From NCBI GenBank assembly GCA_017534365.1, contig JAFWCS010000514.1, forward strand, positions 1 to 6,216: a stretch of DNA of 6,216 bases, given 5' to 3'. Under the pieces are notes generated by a model that searched no databases, was not told the DNA's origin, and saw only the letters and a list, made by a program, of their open reading frames with translations. Position numbers and translations under genes: made by a program. This stretch comes from Clostridia bacterium. GTDB taxonomy: Bacteria > Bacillota > Clostridia > Oscillospirales > Acutalibacteraceae. Below, in pieces: positions 1-6,216 of this stretch; the stretch's first letter is position 1, and each line of letters opens with the position of its first letter.

Positions 1-369
1 GATCAGATCGGCCAGGCGCTGGAGGAGCGCGGGTTCGACCCCAAAACCGTGTATCGCGTGATGTTTCTATTTGAGGAAATGTTCATGCTGATCAATGAAA
101 CCAACGCCGGCGCGCACGTGAAGGGCGAATGCGCGATTCTGATCGAAAACGACCGGATCCGCATGATCACCAGAGATACGGGCAGAAAGATCGAAATGGA
201 GGAATGGGATCTGTCGATGGATTCCCTGCGCGCCTACGTGATCTCGAGCGTCTCCAATCAGGTCGCTTCGCAAAAACAGCATCTGATGACCATGAGTTTC
301 AACCGGAATATGTTTGAGCTGACAGGCAAACGGATGCAGACGGACGGATCCGGATCGCCAAACGAATAA
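1..369 (+). CDS. C-terminal part of a putative GHKL/HATPase-like ATP-binding protein (5' truncated)
   Basis: The frame is open from base 1 to the TAA at 367-369 (122 residues), so the true start lies upstream; the ATG at 49 is internal and has no ribosome binding site. Seen: an acidic helix EEMFMLINETN (residues 25-35 of the fragment), a strand pair leading to RDTG (58-61), and the ending MSFNRNMFEL. The helix resembles the N-box and the D-x-G resembles the first ATP-contacting loop of histidine-kinase-like ATPases. From memory, this arrangement and the SFNRNMF-type ending occur in stand-alone or C-terminal ATP-binding domains of clostridial regulatory or membrane proteins. The partner domain, such as a transporter or sensor, would lie outside the window. 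There are no membrane segments in the visible part. It ends 50 bases before the phosphoesterase gene, with no obvious terminator between them. The fold assignment is a motif-level inference; the specific role is unknown. Confidence 0.55.
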   Translation, partial: DQIGQALEERGFDPKTVYRVMFLFEEMFMLINETNAGAHVKGECAILIENDRIRMITRDTGRKIEMEEWDLSMDSLRAYVISSVSNQVASQKQHLMTMSFNRNMFELTGKRMQTDGSGSPNE

Positions 370-419
370 AACAAATCTAAATCAAATCAGATTCATTGTG
401 AATTCAGGAGGAATCATCC

Positions 420-1784
420 ATGTCACTGCTTCGAAAAATCGTTGCCGTTCTCGCGCTGCCGGTCGCGCTGATCACGCTGATGACCGAATTCTCATTCATT
501 TCAAAAGAAAAACAGGAGGCGCTCGAGGCTGCGCTCGCGCAGAATCTGGAAGCGGATTTCACGCCGGTTTTCCGCTTTGCGATCGCCTCGGACGTGCATA
601 TTTCGACCAAGGATCCCACCACGGCGGAGCGCCTCGCGCAGATGTTTGAAACCGCCTATCGCTACAGCGACAGCCATCCGTCTTATCAGTGCCTCGACGC
701 GGTCCTGCTCGCGGGCGACAACTGCGACAGCGGCGCCGACGGGGAATATGAGATCCTCAAGCGCGTCATCAACGAGCATATCCGCGAGGAAACACAGATG
801 GTGACCATCATGGGCAACCATGAATTCGCAACGACCGGTCTGGACGGCTATGAGCGGCAGATGGGCGAGCCGCGCGACAAGCACGTGGTGATCAAGGGCT
901 TCCACATCATCGGCCTCTCGCCGAATCCGACCGATACCTGGCACACGCCCGACCAACTGTTCTGGCTCGCGAAAGAGCTGCACAAGGCCGAGAAGGACGC
1001 GCCGGACAAGCCGATCTTTACCATGCAGCACGGCCACATTTGGAAGACCGTCTACGTCTCCCGCAGCTGGTATACGCAGATGTCCGTGCCGCTGCATTTG
1101 GTCTACGCAATGTTCCCGCGGGTGATCAATTTCTCCGGCCATTCCCACGGCCCGGTCAACAATCCGCTGGAGATCTGGCAAAATGAATATACGCAGCTCG
1201 GCACGGGCACGCTGAATTATTTCGAGATGGAGCGGGATATCGGCGACAATACGGTGCCCGAGGGCAGCCGGAACGCCGCGCAGTATCTGATCGTCGAGGT
1301 CGACGCGCAGAACCGCGTGCGCATCCAGCCCTACAACCTGCTGACCGACGACTTCTTCCGCACCCCGTCCAATACGGACGATCCCGCGGCGCCGCTGCGC
1401 TGGCAGATCGACGACGTGTTTGATAAATCGAATTACGTCTACACCGCCGCGCGCAAAAAGACCGCGACGATTCCGTATTTCGCGCAGGATGCGGCCGTGA
1501 CTGCCGCGGCAGCCGAGGACGGCAAGGTGCAGGTCACCTTTGACCAGGCGAAGGACGATATCTGCGTTTACGGCTACCGGATCTCCTTCTATGACAAGGC
1601 AAATCCGCAAAAGGCCGTGATCGAAAAAGAGATCTATTCCGAATACTATTTTGAACCGATGCCCGAGACGCTGTCCTGCACGCTCGATGCGCCCGCCGCA
1701 GGGGATTACACAGTCAGGGTCGTGCCGCTGAACGTCTGGGGCGGCGCAGGCGAAGCGATCAGCGCGGAGCTCACGCTGCAATAA
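420..1784 (+). CDS. Membrane-anchored or exported calcineurin-like metallophosphoesterase with C-terminal FN3-like domain
   Basis: This 454-residue protein is predicted to hydrolyse phosphoester bonds using a two-metal centre; the substrate is unknown. The calcineurin-like metal-binding motifs appear in order: D58-x-H60, G99-D100, GNHE at 132-135, QHGH at 203-206 and GHSHGP at 240-245, so the active site looks intact. Residues about 7-27 form one hydrophobic segment after R5-K6, with no clear signal peptidase site, which suggests an uncleaved N-terminal anchor with the enzyme outside the cell. Residues about 359-454 look like a beta-sandwich of fibronectin-III type (alternating strands, YTVRVVPLNVWG near the end), a common accessory domain in extracellular enzymes. 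The ATG is set by AGGAGG at 406-411, eight bases upstream. It lies 38 bases before the glycosidase-like gene and is probably cotranscribed with it. Substrates such as nucleotides, phospholipids or wall polymers are all possible. Confidence 0.88.
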   Translation: MSLLRKIVAVLALPVALITLMTEFSFISKEKQEALEAALAQNLEADFTPVFRFAIASDVHISTKDPTTAERLAQMFETAYRYSDSHPSYQCLDAVLLAGDNCDSGADGEYEILKRVINEHIREETQMVTIMGNHEFATTGLDGYERQMGEPRDKHVVIKGFHIIGLSPNPTDTWHTPDQLFWLAKELHKAEKDAPDKPIFTMQHGHIWKTVYVSRSWYTQMSVPLHLVYAMFPRVINFSGHSHGPVNNPLEIWQNEYTQLGTGTLNYFEMERDIGDNTVPEGSRNAAQYLIVEVDAQNRVRIQPYNLLTDDFFRTPSNTDDPAAPLRWQIDDVFDKSNYVYTAARKKTATIPYFAQDAAVTAAAAEDGKVQVTFDQAKDDICVYGYRISFYDKANPQKAVIEKEIYSEYYFEPMPETLSCTLDAPAAGDYTVRVVPLNVWGGAGEAISAELTLQ

Positions 1785-1822
1785 TAAAACGACGAAAAGA
1801 ATCTGCGTCCGGAGGCGGCTGT

Positions 1823-3316
1823 ATGAATCTGATTCCGCGAGAAGTTCAAAAGACCGGGAACTATTTCTGCACCTGGGATTCCCAATGTGATGAGATGCAC
1901 GCGCGAAATCCGCAGGCTGCATCCATTCCCTCGCGCGATGCGATGTGCGAGGATTTCCTGTTCGGCGACGGCGGCCTGCTGCGCAGCTTTGACGGCGTGC
2001 GGGGCGATCTGATCGTCGTGCTTGACGACGGCTGGGACGTGCCCTACGGCGCGACGGATCGCCGGCTGTTCGGTTTGCTGGAGGCCGACCCCGCGCGCTT
2101 CCCGTCCCTGCGCGCGCTGGATCCCGCCGCACGGCTGAAGGCGCTGGCTGAGAAGGTCAGGACGCTGGGCTACCGCGGCCTGGGTCTCTGGGTGCCGACA
2201 CAGACGCCGTCGCTCGTCGACGGCCGTGAGATCGTGCGCACGCCGGAGGAGGAACGGCTTTACTGGGAAGAACGCGCGCGGTGGTGCCATGCCGCGGGCG
2301 TGCTCTATTGGAAATGCGATTGGGGCGCGCATCAGGGCGATGCGGATTACTGCCGCATGATGACGGAGTGCGCGCGCAAATACGCGCCCGGGCTTCTGGT
2401 CGAGCACGGATTGACCGGCCGGCCGCTGCTGGAATCCGAAGAGAACGGCCCCGCCGTTCCCGAAAGGGTCAAAGCCTATCTGCAGAAGACGCTGCCGGTC
2501 AGCGATTATCTGCGGACCTATGACGTGGTGCATGAATTGAAATACGCGTCGACCGTCGACCGCGCTGCGATCTGTCTGGAAGCGGCGCAAGGCGTCGAGG
2601 GCCCCTGCGCCGTGCTGAATATCGAAGATACCGCACTGATCGGCGCCGCCCTCGGCTGCGCGATCGGCGTGATGCGTCATGACTTTGAAAAGAAACGGAA
2701 GTATTTGCCGCTCCCGCCGCGGATCGTGTCGGAAACGGTCTGCGCGCTGCGCTGGCAGCGCCTTGCGCCGCCCTTCGCGGCGAACAGCGGCGATCTGCAT
2801 ATTGCCGACGAACGGCTCAAAGACGTCTGGCATTGCCCGGAACGGGCGCGCAACCTCTGGCCGAATCTGCCGCAGGGCGATTATTTCGTCACCGCGCCGG
2901 CAGCGATCTCGCGGAATATGCCGCTGCCTCGGGTCACGGCGGCGGGCGAGCGGCCCTACGTGCTCTGCTCGATCCATCCGGAAACCGGCGCGCTCTGTGT
3001 GGCGGCAACGCCGCGCACCTTCGGCGTTAGGATCGACGCCGCGCCGCTTGCCGATATCCGGCTGCGGGGGCGGTCTCCCGCCGCGCCGATCGGCGTGTTC
3101 GGCAGAGTGGAGAGCCTTTCGATCGACTTTGATGAACCGGTCGCCGGCCGGCGCGTTTATGCGCAGGATCTGCGGTCGGAGGAAGCGCAGGACGTGACGG
3201 CGCAGGTCGCGCTGTCCGGCAGCCGGCTGTCTGTGCCGGGCGAGCTTCTGCTGCGGATCGGCGCGCCGGAGGATCCGGAAAACGGGATCCCGGCGGTCGT
3301 CCTTCAGCTGGTCTGA
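1823..3316 (+). CDS. Putative TIM-barrel glycoside hydrolase, clan GH-D-like (GH27/GH36-type), cytoplasmic
   Basis: This 497-residue protein probably acts on an alpha-linked sugar, but the substrate cannot be read from the sequence. Landmarks match the alpha-galactosidase barrel in order: LDDGW at 67-71 (strand 1, substrate-binding aspartates), GLGLWV at 119-124, then YWKCDWG at 162-168, where K-C-D166 fits the K-x-D nucleophile motif. LRTYD at 230-234 follows, where R231 and D234 fit the R-x-x-D or R-x-x-x-D acid/base region. Residues about 370-497 read as a beta-rich C-terminal domain, as expected for this clan. There is no signal peptide, so it should act inside the cell on imported sugar, yet no transporter gene is present. 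Start chosen from GGAGG at 1811-1815, seven bases before the ATG. It lies 38 bases after the phosphoesterase and is followed by a possible terminator. It does not look like a textbook GH27 or GH36 member, so a diverged or unclassified subfamily is likely. Confidence 0.66.
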   Translation: MNLIPREVQKTGNYFCTWDSQCDEMHARNPQAASIPSRDAMCEDFLFGDGGLLRSFDGVRGDLIVVLDDGWDVPYGATDRRLFGLLEADPARFPSLRALDPAARLKALAEKVRTLGYRGLGLWVPTQTPSLVDGREIVRTPEEERLYWEERARWCHAAGVLYWKCDWGAHQGDADYCRMMTECARKYAPGLLVEHGLTGRPLLESEENGPAVPERVKAYLQKTLPVSDYLRTYDVVHELKYASTVDRAAICLEAAQGVEGPCAVLNIEDTALIGAALGCAIGVMRHDFEKKRKYLPLPPRIVSETVCALRWQRLAPPFAANSGDLHIADERLKDVWHCPERARNLWPNLPQGDYFVTAPAAISRNMPLPRVTAAGERPYVLCSIHPETGALCVAATPRTFGVRIDAAPLADIRLRGRSPAAPIGVFGRVESLSIDFDEPVAGRRVYAQDLRSEEAQDVTAQVALSGSRLSVPGELLLRIGAPEDPENGIPAVVLQLV

Positions 3317-3329
3317 ACCGGAGATTCAC

Positions 3330-3362
3330 GCAGACGCGCTCTGCCTGCGCGAAGGCGTTTTT
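3330..3362 (+). terminator. Possible intrinsic terminator after the glycosidase-like gene
   Basis: Just past the TGA at 3314-3316 there are two competing short hairpins. The first is GCAGA (3330-3334) with TCTGC (3340-3344). The second is GCCT (3343-3346) with AGGC (3353-3356), extended by a T-G wobble and followed at once by five Ts (3358-3362). The stems are short, so termination may be weak. The position is right for ending the transcription unit before the 132-base gap to the GTPase gene. Confidence 0.4.
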
Positions 3363-3448
3363 GAGAAGATCGCGCATTTTTCCGCCGCCTGACCGACGGG
3401 GCTGCAAACTGGCCGGCAGGCAAAGCGTGACCGAACAGGAGGGACCGT

Positions 3449-4630
3449 ATGGAAGAGAACAGAAGAATGAAAATCCTCGTTTTGGGCAATTCCGGCGCCG
3501 GCAAAAGCACCCTGATCGAAGCGATCGCGGGCAAGGAGGTCCCAATCGGGATCGGCGAAGGGAAGACGCAGAGCATCTCCGTTTATGAGTCGGAGATCTG
3601 GCCGCTGACGCTGATCGATACCAAGGGCTTCGAATTCAATTTCCTGCAGCAGATCAAAACGATCGATCAGGTCAAGCGGTTCACCAAGGAGCAGATCGAG
3701 GCGGCGGACGGGCGCGGGATCGACGCGGTCTGGTACTGCATTGAAGGCACCACGCGCAGGACCTTTGCGCACAATATCGATCTGATGAACCGGGCGATCC
3801 GGGGCTGGAAGGGCATTCCGGTGTTTGCCGTGATCACAAAATCCTATTCGGAGCCGGATGAGATTGAAAACATTGAGGCGGTCAAGGCCGCGTTTTATAA
3901 AGAGAAAGGGATCAATTTCAAAACCGTGATCCCGGTCGTCGCAAAGGAATACCGGATCAACGACGCGGTCGCTGTGCCGGTCAAGGGGCTGCCTGAACTG
4001 TGCACCGAAACACTGGCCTGCGCCGCCGAGGCGCGGGAGATCAGCGTCGGCAATCAGTTCCGGCTGGTGCTCGAGCAGAAGCGGTTTTCTGCGGAAAAAA
4101 CGGTGCTCGGCGCGACCATGGCTGCTGCGGTGGTGGGCGCGGTGCCCATCCCGTTCCCCGATTCGTTCATTCTTGTGCCGCTGGAGACCGGACTTGCCAA
4201 AAGCCTGCTGAAGATTTATGACATCGACTTTTCCGGCGATCTGGTGACGGCGATCGTCGGCTCGGCGGCGATCACGACCGTCGCGCGCACGGCGCTGAAT
4301 GCGCTCAAGGCGATCCCGAACGTCGCCGGCTCCGTCATCAACGCGGTGGTTGCCGGCTTCTTCGTGTTCGCGCTGGGCGAGTCGGTCATCGCGGTCTCCG
4401 AAGAGATCTGCAAAGGCAGGATCAACAAGGAGAAAATCGACGACGTCGTCAAATTTGTGGAGGAAAAGATCGGGAGCAACGCCGCGCTGGCTGCAGCGCT
4501 CAGGATCCTGACGACCAATCCGGAAAAATGGAAAAACAAAAAGGCCAGGCAGATCCTGATCGAGACGCTGAAGGCCGTCAAGGATACGCTTGTGAAAAAC
4601 GGCGGCAGCAGCGGCGAGCTCAAGCCGTGA
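3449..4630 (+). CDS. P-loop GTPase with C-terminal DUF697-like domain
   Basis: This 393-residue protein is predicted to bind and hydrolyse GTP. Seen: Walker A/G1 GNSGAGKST at 13-21, a candidate switch-I threonine at T40, and G3 DTKG at 57-60. At the G4 position there is ITKSY (130-134) instead of N-K-x-D. Residues about 215-315 are rich in alanine and glycine and hydrophobic, with VPIPFPD (233-239) marking the region that resembles DUF697 of bacterial YcjF-type and related GTPases. Two stretches, about 266-284 and 293-311, could be membrane-associated. The C-terminus (about 317-393) is charged and helical. The ATG follows AGGAGG at 3437-3442 by six bases; M7 is a possible alternative start without its own ribosome binding site. 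The gene follows a 132-base gap holding a possible terminator, and lies 33 bases before the GNAT remnant. The role is unknown; related proteins are proposed to act at membranes or in stress responses. Confidence 0.8.
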   Translation: MEENRRMKILVLGNSGAGKSTLIEAIAGKEVPIGIGEGKTQSISVYESEIWPLTLIDTKGFEFNFLQQIKTIDQVKRFTKEQIEAADGRGIDAVWYCIEGTTRRTFAHNIDLMNRAIRGWKGIPVFAVITKSYSEPDEIENIEAVKAAFYKEKGINFKTVIPVVAKEYRINDAVAVPVKGLPELCTETLACAAEAREISVGNQFRLVLEQKRFSAEKTVLGATMAAAVVGAVPIPFPDSFILVPLETGLAKSLLKIYDIDFSGDLVTAIVGSAAITTVARTALNALKAIPNVAGSVINAVVAGFFVFALGESVIAVSEEICKGRINKEKIDDVVKFVEEKIGSNAALAAALRILTTNPEKWKNKKARQILIETLKAVKDTLVKNGGSSGELKP

Positions 4631-4663
4631 CTGTATAAAAGAAGCCCGAGAGGCGAGAAACGG

Positions 4664-4952
4664 ATGAACCGGCTGATTGACAGCCTGCCGCATTTAAAAG
4701 GGGATCTCGTCGGAGACGCTCGGCCTGCTGATCGCGTGGCTGTTCAATGACACGCGCGTGCGGGTCCTCACGGCGAGCGCGATGCCGGAGAACACGGCCT
4801 CCGCCGCCGAGCTGAAGAAGAACGGCTTTCGCTGCGTCGCGCATGCCGTGCCGGAGGATTGGGGCTTTGGTCAGCCGACGATCGCCGACAAATGGGTCCG
4901 GACCGCCGCCGGTTTCCGGCGCGAGTACAGGTTCCCGGGCGCGGAAGACTGA
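4664..4952 (+). pseudogene. GNAT-family acetyltransferase remnant, internally deleted and frameshifted
   Basis: The C-terminal part is open from 4698 to the TGA at 4950-4952 (84 residues). It reads as the end of a GNAT N-acetyltransferase: SETLGLLIAWLFND (acetyl-CoA-side helix), ENTASAAELKKNGF (the family's N-x-S-x-x-x-x-x-K-x-G-F element), then VPEDWGFGQPTIADKWVR. It has no start with a ribosome binding site and is closed upstream by a TAA at 4695-4697. In another frame, GAGAGG (4648-4653) precedes an ATG at 4664 that encodes only 28 residues (MNRLIDSLPHLKGDLV and on, to the TGA at 4748-4750). That opening resembles the N-terminus of the same type of acetyltransferase. The simplest reading is one ancestral gene that lost roughly 100 central residues, including most of the acetyl-CoA-binding core, with the junction near 4705-4716. 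A GTG at 4758 could start a 64-residue product, but nothing supports its translation. The link of the N-terminal piece to GNAT is from memory and less certain. Confidence 0.72.
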
Positions 4953-4983
4953 CCGCGTTTGTGTTTGAAACAGGAGGGGTTCG

Positions 4984-6186
4984 ATGAAATCAATGAGAAA
5001 AGCGATCCTTGCGCTGCTGCTTTGCGCGGCGCTGACGGCGGGCTCGGTGCTTTGCGCCGCCGCGCAGGAGGATCTGACCGCGCAGGCGATGCGCTTCGGG
5101 GCGGACGGCCGCTTCCGGATCCTGCATATTACGGATACGCATCTGCACGCAGACAACGTAAAAGACAGCACGCGCCTGATTGCGCTGGCCTGCGACGCGG
5201 AGCAGCCGGATCTGGTGATGCTGACCGGCGATCTCGCGCCGGAGGACAGCTTTGAGGAAACGGCGGTGCGCGTGGACGAACTGATGCAGGTGTTCGAGCA
5301 GCGGCAGATCCCCGTTGCCGTTACCTTCGGCAACCACGATTCTGAGAACGGCGCCTACACCCGCGAGGCGGTTATGGCGCTGTATAATGCCTATGACTGC
5401 TCGATCTCGATCGATGACGGCGACGCCCTGACGGGCTGCGGCACCTACCGGATCCCGCTGCTTGCTTCAGAAAGCGACGCGCTGAAATTCAACCTCTGGG
5501 TCTTCGATTCCGGCGATTATGACAGCGAAGGGCACTACGCAAACGTGGCCGAGGACCAGGTCGCGTGGTATCAGGCGGCCTCCGCCGCGGCCGAAGCCGA
5601 GGCGGGCGGCAAGGTTTACGGCCTCGCGTTCCAGCACATCATTGTGCCGCAGATCTATGACGCGCTCGAAAAGGTTGGGCGCAAGGGCGCCTTTGCCTAC
5701 AAACGCATCTACGCCGAGGATGAATTCTACCGCTTCTCGGCTGACGCCGTCAATTACGGCATGCTCCATGAGATGCCCTGCCCCGGTTACTATGATCACG
5801 GCCAGTTTGACGCGATGGCCGCGCGCGGCGACGTGCTCGCCATGTTCACCGGCCACGATCACACCAACGCCTTCGGCGTGCAATACAAAGGGATCGACAT
5901 CGTCAACTCTCTCTCCACGCGCTACAACGGGGACGCCTTCTCCACGCAGTACGGCTACCGCGTGATCGAGCTGGACGAAAACGCGCCGGATCGATACGAA
6001 ACCCGCGTCGTGCGCTGGTATGACTTTGTCAATGATCAGAACGTCAGGGCGCTGGCGGACGAAAAAGCGGATCGCAGTCTGTTTTCGGAGATCCGCTTCC
6101 TCGGCTTTTTCGAGAAGGCGTTCACGGATCTCAGCGTTCTGTTCGTCGAGACCTTTACGGGCCGGACGGTCCGCTATCCGGACTGA
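4984..6186 (+). CDS. Secreted calcineurin-like metallophosphoesterase, Dcr2/purple-acid-phosphatase-like
   Basis: This 400-residue enzyme is predicted to cleave phosphomonoesters or diesters outside the membrane; the substrate is unknown. It has a classic signal peptide: K2-R5-K6, hydrophobic 7-23, and a likely cut after the AAA at 25-27. Cys24 does not sit in a good lipobox, so a lipoprotein is unlikely. The metal-site motifs are complete: D51-x-H53, G82-D83, GNHD at 116-119, Q217-H218 and GHDHTN at 290-295. The opening of the mature protein (MRFGADGRFRILHITDTHL) and the long insert between GNHD and QH resemble the Dcr2/Sia1-type branch. The ATG at 4984 follows AGGAGG at 4972-4977 by six bases; the ATG at 4996 is a weaker choice. 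It lies 31 bases after the GNAT remnant and 11 bases before the next gene, so it is probably part of an operon. It differs from the phosphoesterase at 420-1784 in domain layout and is not a recent duplicate. Confidence 0.9.
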   Translation: MKSMRKAILALLLCAALTAGSVLCAAAQEDLTAQAMRFGADGRFRILHITDTHLHADNVKDSTRLIALACDAEQPDLVMLTGDLAPEDSFEETAVRVDELMQVFEQRQIPVAVTFGNHDSENGAYTREAVMALYNAYDCSISIDDGDALTGCGTYRIPLLASESDALKFNLWVFDSGDYDSEGHYANVAEDQVAWYQAASAAAEAEAGGKVYGLAFQHIIVPQIYDALEKVGRKGAFAYKRIYAEDEFYRFSADAVNYGMLHEMPCPGYYDHGQFDAMAARGDVLAMFTGHDHTNAFGVQYKGIDIVNSLSTRYNGDAFSTQYGYRVIELDENAPDRYETRVVRWYDFVNDQNVRALADEKADRSLFSEIRFLGFFEKAFTDLSVLFVETFTGRTVRYPD

Positions 6187-6197
6187 GGAGAAAAGCG

Positions 6198-6216
6198 ATG
6201 AAAAAATTCGCGCTGC
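6198..6216 (+). CDS. Start of a further gene (3' truncated by the window)
   Basis: An ATG at 6198 opens MKKFAL before the window ends. It is supported by AGGAG at 6186-6190, which overlaps the stop codon of the secreted phosphoesterase and lies seven bases upstream. The tight coupling implies cotranscription and possibly translational coupling. Two lysines followed by hydrophobic residues would suit a signal peptide, but six residues are too few to say more. Confidence 0.6.

Noticed and set aside
391..403. Short perfect inverted repeat ATTCA-TTG-TGAAT just upstream of the first phosphoesterase's ribosome binding site.
   Set aside because: Five-base arms in AT-rich spacer arise easily by chance, and no promoter elements or second copy support an operator.
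501..2132. Long open frame of 543 codons on the minus strand.
   Set aside because: It lies antisense to two well-supported genes, is rich in Arg, Ala and Gly as expected from a high-GC shadow frame, and has no recognisable domain.
1706..2977. Open frame of 423 codons on the minus strand across the glycosidase-like gene.
   Set aside because: It is a shadow of high-GC codon use; the plus-strand protein carries the barrel motifs and a good ribosome binding site.
3363..3436. Possible sigma-70-type promoter before the GTPase gene, with TTGAGA at 3361-3366 as a -35 candidate.
   Set aside because: No reasonable TATAAT-like -10 lies 16-18 bases downstream, and the TTG overlaps the T-tract of the possible terminator.
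3326..4693. Open frame of 455 codons on the minus strand across the GTPase gene.
   Set aside because: The plus-strand frame has clear P-loop and DUF697 features; the reverse frame is low-complexity, Arg/Asp/His-rich and without motifs.
5050..5060. Lipoprotein lipobox around Cys24 of the secreted phosphoesterase.
   Set aside because: The residues before the cysteine are S-V-L rather than the usual small residue at -1, and an AAA signal peptidase I site follows directly.
4620..5333. Open frame of 237 codons on the minus strand spanning the GNAT remnant and the start of the second phosphoesterase.
   Set aside because: It is Ser/Arg/Ala-rich with no family resemblance, and lies antisense to a clear signal peptide and metal-binding motifs.

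Overview
The window is a compact, GC-rich stretch of bacterial chromosome in which every supportable gene lies on the + strand. Strong AGGAGG ribosome binding sites 5-8 bases before the starts, short intergenic gaps and the protein families present suggest a GC-rich member of the Clostridia (Bacillota), probably gut-associated. That placement is inferred from general character, not from a marker gene.

Layout. (1) 1-369: the C-terminal part of a protein that looks like a degenerate GHKL/HATPase-type ATP-binding domain, cut by the window edge. (2) 420-1784: a membrane-anchored or exported calcineurin-like metallophosphoesterase with a C-terminal fibronectin-III-like domain. (3) 1823-3316: a cytoplasmic TIM-barrel protein resembling the GH27/GH36 (clan GH-D) alpha-galactosidase type, with plausible catalytic aspartates, followed by a possible intrinsic terminator near 3330-3362. 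(4) 3449-4630: a P-loop GTPase with a C-terminal DUF697-like hydrophobic helical region. (5) 4664-4952: a wrecked GNAT acetyltransferase gene, with a short N-terminal piece and the C-terminal third in different frames and the middle missing. (6) 4984-6186: a secreted metallophosphoesterase of the Dcr2/purple-acid-phosphatase-like type. (7) 6198 onward: the first six codons of another gene, 11 bases downstream.

Gene cooperation. Genes 2 and 3 are 38 bases apart and probably cotranscribed. Genes 4 to 7 are spaced 11-33 bases apart and could form a second transcription unit. The two phosphoesterases act outside the membrane on unknown phosphoesters, while the glycosidase-like protein and the GTPase appear cytoplasmic. 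I see no clear pathway joining them, and no CRISPR array, tRNA, rRNA, insertion sequence or phage gene. No convincing new multi-gene system is visible. The points most worth a second look are the internally deleted GNAT gene, the unassigned GH-D-like protein paired with an anchored phosphoesterase, and the DUF697 GTPase with a non-canonical G4 motif.
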